DNA of 24,622 nt from a virus, in IMG/VR virus record IMGVR_UViG_3300017781_000124, positions 1-24,622 of that record, one strand, 5' to 3'. The notes beneath the pieces were generated by a model, which worked only from the letters and a program-made list of their open reading frames with translations, was not told the origin of the DNA and did not search any database. Below are positions 1 through 5,636 of this stretch, piece by piece. Numbering within the stretch: the stretch's first letter is position 1; the number at the start of each line of letters is the position of its first letter. The position numbers and the translations under genes are program-made.

Positions 1-869
1 CTTTTATAGATTTTGATGCTCCTGATATTAGTGCTAGTGGGGGTGATATATTTTATAGGTTTGGACGAGGTACTACAGAAGCCACTGATGAATTAAGTGC
101 ATTAGTTTTTTATGCACATGATAGTGGTAATAATCCTGTTTTCCAAGTTACAACAAACTCTGATCTAACATTAACTTCTTATGATGCTGGTTCATCAGAG
201 AACCCCACACTAGATTTATACAGAAACAGTGCAAGTCCTGCCACAAATGATAAACTTGGTCATATCAATTTTAGTGGTGAAAATGATGCTGATGAGAAAA
301 TCGTATATGGAGAAGTGGAGGGTCAAACTACATCAGCCGCAGATGGTAATGAGTACGGTGCTGTTAATATAAGTGCAATGATAAATGGCACATTCACACA
401 ACATTACAGTGCTATTTTTGGAGAAAATAGATTCAGTAGAAACATTCGCTTAAATACTGGAATTAATTTATTGTTTGAGGGGGCTACGAATAATAACAAC
501 GAAACGACCCTGACTGTCACCGACCCCACAGCAGACCGCACCATAACATTACCTGATAGCACAGGCACTGTTCAATTAACTAGTTCATCAGACAGACGTT
601 TAAAGAAAAACATAGAACCAGCATCATCTGCATCTCAGAAAATAGATGATATCAATGTCTATCAATTCGACTGGATAGAAGATAACAAGCATGAAGATTT
701 CGGTGTCGTAGCACAGGAGATGCAAGAGGTATTTCCTGACTGTGTAGCAGTACAAGACCCAGAGACAGGCTATCTTGGAATAGATTACAGCAAGCTCGTT
801 CCTGTGTTGTTAAAAGAATTAAAAGATTTAAGGGCAAGAGTTGCTGATTTAGAGAATAAAGATGGATAA
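1..869 (+). CDS. Tail fibre C-terminal part with S74 intramolecular chaperone (5' end outside window)
   Basis: The reading frame is open from base 3 and lacks its start, so this is the distal part of a larger tail fibre or spike. The first ~165 residues are Gly/Ser/Asn/Thr-rich and beta-like, as in fibre shafts. Next comes the segment TLTVTDPTADRTITLP, which recurs in marine phage fibres, and then a Peptidase_S74 domain. The S74 hallmark SDRRLKKNI starts at base 588. In this family the chaperone trimerises the fibre and then cuts itself off just before that serine, with a Ser-Lys pair; here Ser is at 588-590 and Lys at 603-605. The end of the domain (GVVAQEM, DYSKLVPVLLKELK, then a coiled coil) is intact, so the cleavage product would be about 90 residues. 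The role is host receptor binding at the virion surface. The C-rich patch at 501-542 differs in base use from its surroundings. Confidence 0.88.
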   Translation, partial: FIDFDAPDISASGGDIFYRFGRGTTEATDELSALVFYAHDSGNNPVFQVTTNSDLTLTSYDAGSSENPTLDLYRNSASPATNDKLGHINFSGENDADEKIVYGEVEGQTTSAADGNEYGAVNISAMINGTFTQHYSAIFGENRFSRNIRLNTGINLLFEGATNNNNETTLTVTDPTADRTITLPDSTGTVQLTSSSDRRLKKNIEPASSASQKIDDINVYQFDWIEDNKHEDFGVVAQEMQEVFPDCVAVQDPETGYLGIDYSKLVPVLLKELKDLRARVADLENKDG

Positions 870-1029
870 GTTAACAGCACATGAAATGATTTGTGAAGAA
901 CGCTACAAAGGTCTAGTTGAGAAATTAGAGGACATGAACAAGCGTATGTGGCGGTTAGAAGGATTGACGATGGTATCAACAATAGCGGTGGTAGGAGCAG
1001 CTGTAACAGTGGTTACGTTGATAGTGTAA
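862..1029 (+). CDS. Small tail-anchored membrane protein, XhlA/holin-like (55 aa)
   Basis: A 55-residue protein whose ATG lies inside the end of the tail-fibre gene (8-bp overlap) and whose TAA shares its last A with the next ATG. The first ~34 residues are charged and helical (EERYKGLVEKLEDMNKRMW), and residues 36-55 are one hydrophobic segment (TIAVVGAAVTVVTLIV) ending at the stop. A charged helix followed by one C-terminal membrane span is the layout of haemolysin XhlA-type phage proteins, which assist lysis or membrane association. It heads a run of small membrane proteins leading to holin and endolysin, which supports a lysis role. The family link is by architecture only. Confidence 0.68.
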   Translation: MDKLTAHEMICEERYKGLVEKLEDMNKRMWRLEGLTMVSTIAVVGAAVTVVTLIV

Positions 1030-1502
1030 TGGTTGACCCAATTTCAGCAATGGCAATCGCTGGTACTGCTTTTAATGCTTTAAAAAAAGGTGTATCCATT
1101 GGTAGAGACATCGAGAGCATGGGCAAAGACCTCTCTCGATGGATGTCTGCTGTATCTGATGTAGATAGAGCGCATCATGAGGCAAAAAACCCACCTATAT
1201 TTAAAAAACTATTTAATGGTGCATCTGTTGAGCAAGAAGCTATAGAGTTATTTACTCAGAAGAAACAACTTGAAAATCAAAGAGATGAATTGCGTAAGTT
1301 AATATCTTCTATGTGTGGGCCTAGTGCTTGGCAAGAACTCATTCGTATGGAAAAAGATATTAGGCAACAACGCAAAGAAACTATTTACAAGCAACGTGAA
1401 GCTCGTAAACATTTCATGGAAGCAATAGCAATTATATTTTTAGGAATAACTATTGTAGGTTTCTTTGTCTTAATACTTTATCTTTGGCATAACAAAGGCT
1501 AG
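1029..1502 (+). CDS. C-tail-anchored membrane protein of the lysis block, unknown function (157 aa)
   Basis: The start at 1029 (MVDPISAMAIAG) is chosen because its ATG shares one base with the preceding stop (TAATG). A longer frame from 948 would lie inside the upstream gene. Residues 1-50 are alanine-rich helix, ~85-130 are strongly charged helix likely to form a coiled coil (QLENQRDELRKL, RQQRKETIYKQREARKH), and 132-152 form one hydrophobic membrane span followed by WHNKG. A long cytoplasmic helix anchored by a C-terminal span is seen. This protein type is familiar beside tail-fibre and lysis genes in marine phages, where it carries no assigned function. A holin accessory or spanin-like role is possible, but nothing in the sequence proves it. 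It sits 2 bp before the next gene. Confidence 0.75.
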   Translation: MVDPISAMAIAGTAFNALKKGVSIGRDIESMGKDLSRWMSAVSDVDRAHHEAKNPPIFKKLFNGASVEQEAIELFTQKKQLENQRDELRKLISSMCGPSAWQELIRMEKDIRQQRKETIYKQREARKHFMEAIAIIFLGITIVGFFVLILYLWHNKG

Positions 1503-1504
1503 AC

Positions 1505-1834
1505 ATGATACAAAAGAAATTAGAAAAAGATAGTAAATACAGTTACTTAGATGTAGATGGTGACGGTATAGTTGATGATGATGAAATGCGTTTACATGAC
1601 ATGGAGATGCAAGACAGAAAAGAAAATGCACAACTCCGCAAACTAACAGCACAAAGACGCATGGCAACAGCCGTGTTATGTTTTATGGCTGTATATACTT
1701 TGTTAATGTTTGCGCCTTTTGTTCCTGATACACGTATCAAACTACTTACTGATTTGTCAAACTTGCTGTATATAACAGGCGGTGGTATAGTAGGAGCATA
1801 CATGGGTGTTAGCGCATGGCTGAGTAAAAAATGA
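1505..1834 (+). CDS. Two-span membrane protein with a single canonical EF-hand loop (109 aa)
   Basis: Residues 16-27 (DVDGDGIVDDDE) fit the 12-residue EF-hand calcium loop: Asp at 1, 3 and 5, Gly at 6, a hydrophobic residue at 8, and Glu at 12. A charged helix follows (28-52), then membrane spans at about 53-73 and 84-106, ending in SKK. This puts a probable calcium-binding loop on the N-terminal side of a two-span membrane protein. Its position between two small membrane proteins and the holin suggests a holin or antiholin-like role. Calcium binding is inferred from the motif and regulation by calcium is speculation. The stop overlaps the next start (ATGA). Confidence 0.75.
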   Translation: MIQKKLEKDSKYSYLDVDGDGIVDDDEMRLHDMEMQDRKENAQLRKLTAQRRMATAVLCFMAVYTLLMFAPFVPDTRIKLLTDLSNLLYITGGGIVGAYMGVSAWLSKK

Positions 1835-2046
1835 TAGAAATACACCACAATGCAGAGATAGCGTGGGTGCTTGTGGTAGCAGTGTGGGGTAACAACGGTA
1901 TAGATTGGCATCCTATTGGTCAGATGGTATTGCAACAACCTATGTTAGAACAGCAATGTAATTGGTTAGCAAGAGATGAAATGTGGGAACAATTTTATGG
2001 TAACCAATATTACAAAATGACTGCTCAATGTTATCCAGAGGAGTAG
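1831..2046 (+). CDS. Small Trp- and Met-rich protein, unknown (71 aa)
   Basis: A 71-residue protein starting in an ATGA overlap with the EF-hand gene and ending 3 bp before the holin gene. Residues 10-20 are hydrophobic (IAWVLVVAVWG), too short for a firm membrane span. The rest is rich in Trp, Gln, Tyr and Met and holds two cysteines (43 and 67), which could form a disulfide if the protein is exported. It is not recognised. Its tight fit between two membrane-protein genes of the lysis block is the main evidence that it is real. No lipobox is seen, so it is not a convincing outer-membrane spanin lipoprotein. Confidence 0.6.
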   Translation: MIEIHHNAEIAWVLVVAVWGNNGIDWHPIGQMVLQQPMLEQQCNWLARDEMWEQFYGNQYYKMTAQCYPEE

Positions 2047-2049
2047 CAA

Positions 2050-2445
2050 ATGATACAAGCATTGATAGGGCCAGTAACAGGATTATTAGATAAGTTTGTT
2101 GAGGACAAAGACCAGAAGAACGCACTTGCCCATGAAATCGCCACACTCGCAGAAAAACAAGCGCACGAAGCGCAACTCGCCCAAGTCGAAGTCAACAAAG
2201 CAGAAGCCCAGCACAGGTCAATATTTGTTGCTGGATGGCGTCCCTTTACAGGATGGGTCACTGCGTTCGCGCTTGCGTACCACTTTATCATTACTCCGTT
2301 TATTCTTTTCGCAACTGCGATTGCTGGTATTGAAATACCTGAACTACCTAGTTTCGACATGGAAACCTTAACAACTATTCTGCTTGGAATGTTAGGTCTT
2401 GGTGGTATGCGTAGCTTCGAGAAGTTTAAAGGAGTATCTAAATGA
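2050..2445 (+). CDS. Holin, GTA-type three-span family (131 aa)
   Basis: The motif AGWRPFTGW (61-69) followed by a long hydrophobic segment (69-93) and a second one (105-120) ending in a basic tail matches the 'holin of 3TMs, for gene-transfer release' family (GTA_holin_3TM). That family is found in gene transfer agents and many alphaproteobacterial phages. The N-terminus has an amphipathic helix (1-17) and a charged, Ala/Gln/Glu-rich helix (18-57). The role would be timed permeabilisation of the inner membrane to release the endolysin encoded 0.6 kb downstream. The stop overlaps the next start (ATGA). Bases 2101-2217 are about 54% G+C with many C-ending codons, well above the rest of the cassette. 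Confidence 0.8.
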   Translation: MIQALIGPVTGLLDKFVEDKDQKNALAHEIATLAEKQAHEAQLAQVEVNKAEAQHRSIFVAGWRPFTGWVTAFALAYHFIITPFILFATAIAGIEIPELPSFDMETLTTILLGMLGLGGMRSFEKFKGVSK

Positions 2446-2621
2446 GAAAGTTTGCTAAAGTTGCTAAGACAAAAAAAGGTGTGCCAAAGAAATATGTTAA
2501 GGGTGCAAAGAACCCTAAGAAAAGAGAAGCAGAGATAAAGCGTACCTCAAAGTTATATAGACAGGGTAAACTTACACCAGCTATGATGGATAGAATTAGT
2601 AAGCAGAGGAGCAAAGGATGA
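2442..2621 (+). CDS. Small basic protein, unknown (59 aa)
   Basis: A 59-residue protein starting in ATGA overlap with the holin and ending in ATGA overlap with the next gene. It is dense in Lys and Arg (MRKFAKVAKTKKGVPKKY at the start) with a helical C-terminal half (REAEIKRTSKLYRQGKL, PAMMDRISKQ). No cysteine, membrane span or signal peptide is visible. It is the first of six small basic proteins around the endolysin gene. The REAEIKRTAKLY-type pattern is familiar from other marine phage micro-proteins, but no function is known to me. A nucleic-acid-binding role is a guess from charge alone. Confidence 0.72.
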   Translation: MRKFAKVAKTKKGVPKKYVKGAKNPKKREAEIKRTSKLYRQGKLTPAMMDRISKQRSKG

Positions 2622-2860
2622 GCAAAGCAGCCGTTGTAGCAAAGTATTCTAAGTCATCTGGTATATCTAAAGGCACGTTAGGTAAGGTATATCAAAGAGG
2701 ATTAGGTGCATATTATTCTAGCGGTAGTAGACCTAAAGTATCAGCACATCAGTGGGCAGCTGGGCGTGTTCGCTCATTTGCAACAGGCAAGGGTGGCGCA
2801 CGTAAAGCAGATGCTGATTTAACTAGAGGTGGTAAAAAGAAAAAGGCAAAAAAGAAATGA
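2618..2860 (+). CDS. Basic protein with GLGAYYSSGSRP and QWAAGRVRSF motifs, possibly DUF5824-like (80 aa)
   Basis: An 80-residue basic protein. The core YQRGLGAYYSSGSRPKVS followed by HQWAAGRVRSFATG resembles a short domain found in marine phages and giant viruses (pattern: Lys/Gly helix, 'RGxGAY', 'SRP', 'QWAxxRVxSF'), which I recall as DUF5824; this was not searched. The tail is KKKKAKKK. The ATG overlaps the upstream stop (ATGA), and its own stop lies in ATGATG, which starts the next gene. There is no catalytic signature. The tail and core charge would allow DNA or RNA contact. Confidence 0.72.
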   Translation: MSKAAVVAKYSKSSGISKGTLGKVYQRGLGAYYSSGSRPKVSAHQWAAGRVRSFATGKGGARKADADLTRGGKKKKAKKK

Positions 2861-2982
2861 TGACGAAACAGCAAAAGGCAAAGGTCAAAAAGGTAGCTTC
2901 TGGCTTGCGTAAAGCATCACGTTCTCATGCAGGACAAGCTAAATCACTACAATCTTTATTGAAAAAGAAAGGTAAGAAATAA
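2857..2982 (+). CDS. Lysine-rich micro-protein (41 aa)
   Basis: A 41-residue protein, starting at 2857 or at the adjacent ATG 2860, with 14 Lys/Arg. It reads as one amphipathic helix (KVKKVASGLRKASRSHAGQ, then SLQSLLKKKGKK). It overlaps the upstream gene by 4 bp and shares one base with the next start (TAATG). No strong Shine-Dalgarno site is seen, so it is probably translated by coupling to its neighbour. I have seen similar 'GLKKASxxHAGQAKxL' proteins in marine phages, without function. Confidence 0.62.
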   Translation: MMTKQQKAKVKKVASGLRKASRSHAGQAKSLQSLLKKKGKK

Positions 2983-3092
2983 TGCCAGGTAAAAAACTAT
3001 CGCCGAAACAAAAAAAACTTGCTCAAGTAGCATCACCGCGCAATAAAATAACTGGTGCTGATTTTAAGAAACTTAAAAAGAAAAAGAAATGA
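2982..3092 (+). CDS. Lysine-rich micro-protein with LSPKQK and ITGADF motifs (36 aa)
   Basis: A 36-residue protein, 13 of them lysine, with the pattern KKLSPKQKKLA ... NKITGADFKKLKKKKK. The LSPKQK...DKITGADF pattern is widespread in short phage ORFs near lysis or structural genes, which argues that this is a real gene despite its size. It starts in TAATG with the preceding gene and ends in ATGA with the endolysin, so it is translationally coupled on both sides. Function is unknown; the C-terminal lysine run recalls nucleic-acid-binding tails. Confidence 0.65.
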   Translation: MPGKKLSPKQKKLAQVASPRNKITGADFKKLKKKKK

Positions 3093-3556
3093 ACCTTGAT
3101 AAATTAAGAGAAGAGTTAGCTGAAGATGAGGGGTGTAAGTACGAGATATACCTTGACCATCTGGGCTTACCTACATTTGGTATCGGACATTTAATTACCA
3201 AAGATGACCCAGAATGTAGCATGGGAGTTGGCACAGTTATAGAACAAAGCCGTGTACAATCAGCATTTAATCTTGATATAACAGTTACTATAGAAGATTG
3301 TCATAGGTTATATAAAGATTTTAATGAGTTACCAGAAGAAGTTCAGTTGATAGTTGCAAACATGATGTTTAATCTAGGCTATCCAAGGCTATCTAAGTTC
3401 AAGGGCATGAAGGCAAATGTAGATGCAAGAGATTGGTCTGGTGCAGCAGATGAAATGGTTGATTCAAGATGGTACACACAAGTAACAAACAGAGCTAGAC
3501 GTTTGGTAGATAGAATGAGACAGGTAGATGGTAGCGAAACGGTTTCAGAATCCTAG
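3089..3556 (+). CDS. Endolysin, T4-type lysozyme (GH24, 155 aa)
   Basis: This muramidase cleaves the beta-1,4 bond between MurNAc and GlcNAc in peptidoglycan. The catalytic set of T4 lysozyme (Glu11-Asp20-Thr26) is present with the same spacing as Glu14, Asp23 and Thr29 in DEGCKYEIYLDHLGLPTFGIGH. The C-terminal part has the family motifs VANMMFNLGYPRLSKF and a Trp/Arg-rich end (DSRWYTQVTNRARRLVDRMR). Length is close to T4 lysozyme (164 aa). There is no N-terminal signal or SAR span, so export should depend on the holin. It starts in ATGA with the micro-protein before it and overlaps the next gene by 29 bp. Confidence 0.93.
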   Translation: MNLDKLREELAEDEGCKYEIYLDHLGLPTFGIGHLITKDDPECSMGVGTVIEQSRVQSAFNLDITVTIEDCHRLYKDFNELPEEVQLIVANMMFNLGYPRLSKFKGMKANVDARDWSGAADEMVDSRWYTQVTNRARRLVDRMRQVDGSETVSES

Positions 3557-3815
3557 CGGTGGTTTAAACAGGGCTGGTAGAGCGCACTTCAAGCGCACTA
3601 CTGGTGCTAATTTAAAACGTCCTGTAAAGTCCGGGGACAATCCAAGACGTGCTAGTTTTTTGTCAAGAATGGGTAATATGAAAGGGCCAGAACGTGACAG
3701 TAAGGGAAAGCCTACGAGATTACTACTTAGCCTTCGTGCGTGGGGTGCAAACAGTAAAGCTGATGCTCGTAAAAAAGGGGCATCAATCAGCAAACGCAAC
3801 AAAGCCAAGAAGTAA
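3528..3815 (+). CDS. Basic protein of DUF6321 type (95 aa)
   Basis: The pattern GGLNRAGRAHFKRTTGANLKRPV followed by RRASFLSRMGNMKGPERDSKGKPTRLLLSLRAWG matches a short basic phage family that I recall as DUF6321. The invariant part of that family is 'FxxRMxxMKGP ... KGKPTRxxLxLxxW'. Function is unknown. The start at ATG 3528 lies inside the endolysin gene (29-bp overlap) because the conserved N-terminal motif begins just after it. The protein is strongly basic and ends in SKRNKAKK, like its neighbours. A 5-bp hairpin with a CGCGT loop (3817-3831) follows the stop. Confidence 0.75.
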   Translation: MVAKRFQNPSGGLNRAGRAHFKRTTGANLKRPVKSGDNPRRASFLSRMGNMKGPERDSKGKPTRLLLSLRAWGANSKADARKKGASISKRNKAKK

Positions 3816-3858
3816 AGAGGTCGCGTACCTCAAAGGAAAGAAAGAAAAGGAGACTGAT

Positions 3859-3987
3859 ATGCCAATGGGTAAAGGTACATATGGTTCTATGAGAGGTAGA
3901 CCAAAGAAGTCACAAGCTATGAAAAAGCAAGCTGCGACTGCTATGGCTATGAAGAAAGCTAAGAAGAAGCCTAAGAAGAAGATGTAA
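3859..3987 (+). CDS. Lysine-rich micro-protein with MGKGTYGS motif (42 aa)
   Basis: A 42-residue protein with 15 Lys/Arg: MPMGKGTYGSMRGRPKK, then an Ala/Met/Lys helix ending KKAKKKPKKKM. The 'MPMGKGTYGSxxGRP' opening is a recurring micro-protein start in marine phages. A strong Shine-Dalgarno site (AAGGAG, 3847-3852) six bases before the ATG fixes the start; upstream in-frame sequence lies inside the preceding gene in another frame. It is the last plus-strand gene before transcription converges and overlaps the minus-strand HNH-like gene by 17 bp at its 3' end. Function is unknown. Confidence 0.72.
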   Translation: MPMGKGTYGSMRGRPKKSQAMKKQAATAMAMKKAKKKPKKKM

Positions 3988-4381
3988 CGGTGGAGTAAAA
4001 CTTTTCCTTAAATTTTATATTGATACAGTTCTGACAAATAATTTTCTTTGTTCTTATGTATTCAATAAGTTTCTTTGGTTGCCACTTTATATAATTGTTT
4101 TGAGTTTTTCTATCTAAGTCTTCAAAGGATAAAGCGTAAGCATTATCTTTGTAGCTACAGACATGGCATCCTTGTGATTGTTTGTATTTGTTTAGCCAGT
4201 ACCTTCTTCTATTATATTTTTTATAATATCTTTGCTCTCTTTCTTTTCTCTTACGATATTGAGCATCATATTTATCTTCTTTGTATCTTAGGTAATCTTG
4301 CCAAGCTCTATGGTCATCATTGATATCATTTTTAATTGTTATATTATTATTATTATTGTATGATATTTTTATATCCTTCAT
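3971..4381 (-). CDS. Degenerate HNH-like zinc-ribbon protein (136 aa)
   Basis: The start is ATG 4381 because GGGAGG (4388-4393) lies six bases upstream; a TTG further up would lie across that site. Residues 24-70 are extremely Lys/Arg/Tyr-rich (RYKEDKYDAQYRKRKEREQ), probably a DNA- or RNA-binding helix. A zinc ribbon follows: Cys72-x2-Cys75 and Cys116-x2-Cys119, spaced as in phage HNH nucleases. The catalytic histidines expected at about 87-88 ('FHHLD') and after the second Cys pair ('CxNCH...H') are Glu87-Asp88 and Ile120...Phe124, so nuclease activity is doubtful. An ATT repeat in the DNA gives five consecutive Asn at 9-13. The gene is antisense to, and overlaps the end of, the plus-strand lysis operon. 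Confidence 0.68.
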   Translation of the reverse strand: MKDIKISYNNNNNITIKNDINDDHRAWQDYLRYKEDKYDAQYRKRKEREQRYYKKYNRRRYWLNKYKQSQGCHVCSYKDNAYALSFEDLDRKTQNNYIKWQPKKLIEYIRTKKIICQNCINIKFKEKFYSTVTSSS

Positions 4382-4403
4382 GGATTTCCTCCCTGTCAAA
4401 CTG

Positions 4404-4439
4404 CCCCTGTCTAGTTCTCATCTACACAGGGGTTTTTTT
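4404..4439 (+). terminator. Rho-independent terminator for the plus-strand lysis operon
   Basis: The 7-bp perfect stem CCCCTGT (4404-4410)/ACAGGGG (4426-4432) continues after a C/C mismatch into TAG (4412-4414)/CTA (4422-4424), with the U tract TTTTTTT at 4433-4439 on the plus strand. There is no T tract in the minus direction, so it acts on rightward transcription. It lies about 415 bp after the last plus gene, beyond the whole HNH-like gene, so rightward readthrough RNA would be antisense to that gene. It also sits just upstream of that gene's ribosome-binding site. Confidence 0.82.
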
Positions 4440-4441
4440 AT

Positions 4442-4744
4442 TTAAAATGGTGAGTTCATTTTTTTAATAGCTGGTTGGAATGGGTTACTCACACTACCAT
4501 CATCAGTTACTTCAGAAATACGAAGGTTAAATTTCTTCTTACCTCTGGCAGTTTTGTATTCTGATGCGTATAATTGTAAAGAATATGTTTTACTTGCTTC
4601 AAGTGTCACAGTTTCTGCATCTATAGAATTTGTATTCTTATTCCAAGTACCAATTTGTGTAATGTTCTGACATAATAAATTCTCATTTTTTGTTTCTGTT
4701 GGTTCAAACAAAGTTACGTCCATTATTTTATTATAAGTTGCCAT
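4442..4744 (-). CDS. Small protein following the annealing protein, unknown (100 aa)
   Basis: A 100-residue protein with alternating hydrophobic residues suggesting a beta-rich fold (MDVTLFEPTET, KTYSLQLYASEYK, FNLRISEVTDDG). The GGAG Shine-Dalgarno site (4751-4754) abuts the stop of the upstream annealing-protein gene, so the two are one operon. An OB-fold-like single-strand DNA-binding partner would fit the context (exonuclease, annealing protein, small beta protein), but no diagnostic motif is present. The C-terminus ends IKKMNSPF rather than the acidic tail typical of bacterial SSB. Confidence 0.62.
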   Translation of the reverse strand: MATYNKIMDVTLFEPTETKNENLLCQNITQIGTWNKNTNSIDAETVTLEASKTYSLQLYASEYKTARGKKKFNLRISEVTDDGSVSNPFQPAIKKMNSPF

Positions 4745-4753
4745 TTTTTTCTC

Positions 4754-5437
4754 CTATTTTGATGTAATTTCTGTCCATTTATTTCTGAACAGTTTTTGTA
4801 TTATCTTGTGGTCTATTGGATATCTTTGTTCTATTTCATTTATAAATGCTTTGTTCTTGGTATGCCAAGCACTAGCATTCTCTATTGTTACAAAGTTATC
4901 AATGTGAAAGCTGACCTGATATACTTTTAATTCAAAGGTATCTAATTCTCTTGCTTGGTCTTCAGTTTTTGTATCCCTGATAATAGATGGGCCATCTTCT
5001 ATAGGCTCTTCTACTTCAGGTTCAGGTTCTGGCTGATTTGTAAACCGATTAGGGTTTTGAAAACTATCAGCTTCTTCTTCTGAATACACAAACCCACTAG
5101 CACCTATGAGTTTAAGTATTACCCTGTCTTTGGCACGTTTCTCAGACATAGCAAATGGATAGCTATTCTTTGAATTATGTGGACTAGCTTCACCTATTGA
5201 CCATGCAGTTTTATCTCCATTAGTTCCTTGTACGAGCATAGCAACAATACCTTTTTCTGCTATTGTTTCTATGATAGTAGGCTTATCAAACATAATGCCT
5301 TGATGCTCAGCAATACGCTCTAACGCATCGTGATATATTACAGGAGTGCCATGACAATCCCAAGTAGCTTCTTGTTCGCTCATGCCAACAGCCTGTATCA
5401 AGTCTTTAAGATGTTGTGGTATCTGTCTTTTTTTCAT
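4754..5437 (-). CDS. Putative single-strand DNA annealing protein (227 aa)
   Basis: ATG 5437 is preferred over the adjacent GTG because AAGG stands seven bases before it. The core has the pattern WSIGEASPHNSKNSYPFAM (79-97) followed by SEKRAKDRVILKLIG (98-112). A conserved GEA...YP...EKRAxxRxxL helix of this kind occurs in phage recombination proteins paired with an exonuclease, and it recalls the Rad52/Erf/Sak group. An acidic, Pro/Glu-rich linker (about 132-150) separates it from a helical C-terminal domain, a common layout of annealing proteins. The neighbouring PD-(D/E)XK exonuclease supports a two-component recombinase like lambda Exo-Bet. The family assignment comes from context and motif, not from a search. 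The gene overlaps the upstream gene by 32 bp. Confidence 0.55.
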   Translation of the reverse strand: MKKRQIPQHLKDLIQAVGMSEQEATWDCHGTPVIYHDALERIAEHQGIMFDKPTIIETIAEKGIVAMLVQGTNGDKTAWSIGEASPHNSKNSYPFAMSEKRAKDRVILKLIGASGFVYSEEEADSFQNPNRFTNQPEPEPEVEEPIEDGPSIIRDTKTEDQARELDTFELKVYQVSFHIDNFVTIENASAWHTKNKAFINEIEQRYPIDHKIIQKLFRNKWTEITSK

Positions 5438-5636
5438 CACCCTGCCTTATCAATCTGTTGTTTTCATTTAATAGAGTTACAAACGCTTGTAGGTTTTCTG
5501 TCATTGCATCTAATTCTTTTATTGTTTTAGATAACTTTATATTCATAACATCTATTTGTTGTTGTAGTTCATTTTGAAAGTCATTCATCTTTTGTAAATC
5601 TTCTTTCATTAGCTGTTCAAATTGTTGTTCTGTCAT
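5406..5636 (-). CDS. Coiled-coil protein in the recombination operon (76 aa)
   Basis: The start is ATG 5636, in ATGA overlap with the exonuclease stop and preceded by GGGGA; an ATG 12 bases earlier has no ribosome site. The protein is nearly all one charged heptad-patterned helix (QFEQLMKEDLQKMNDF, then ELQQQIDVMNIKLSKTIKEL) with no Cys or membrane span, ending DEKKTDTTTS. A dimeric or trimeric coiled coil is likely. No enzymatic role is visible. Its position between the nuclease and the annealing protein suggests an adaptor or structural role in the same pathway. Confidence 0.68.
   Translation of the reverse strand: MTEQQFEQLMKEDLQKMNDFQNELQQQIDVMNIKLSKTIKELDAMTENLQAFVTLLNENNRLIRQGDEKKTDTTTS

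Noticed and set aside
1-869. Possible diversity-generating retroelement target, since the head resembles BPP-1
   Set aside because: The fibre end is an S74 chaperone, not a C-type lectin variable region, and no reverse transcriptase or template repeat is present in the window.
948-1028. Upstream extension of the 157-aa membrane protein
   Set aside because: It lies entirely within the 55-aa gene in another frame, and the TAATG overlap start at 1029 is better.
1543-1938. 131-codon minus-strand frame opposite the EF-hand gene
   Set aside because: It is Ser/His/Tyr-rich with no motif and lies opposite two overlapping plus-strand genes in a coupled operon.
3817-3831. Hairpin GAGGT-CGCGT-ACCTC after the DUF6321-type gene
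   Set aside because: The stem is only 5 bp with no U tract and a gene follows directly, so it is not a terminator; too weak to call a regulatory element.
4075-4323. 82-codon plus-strand frame inside the HNH-like gene
   Set aside because: It is hydrophobic low-complexity sequence opposite a minus-strand gene with a zinc ribbon and strong ribosome site, so it is a shadow frame.
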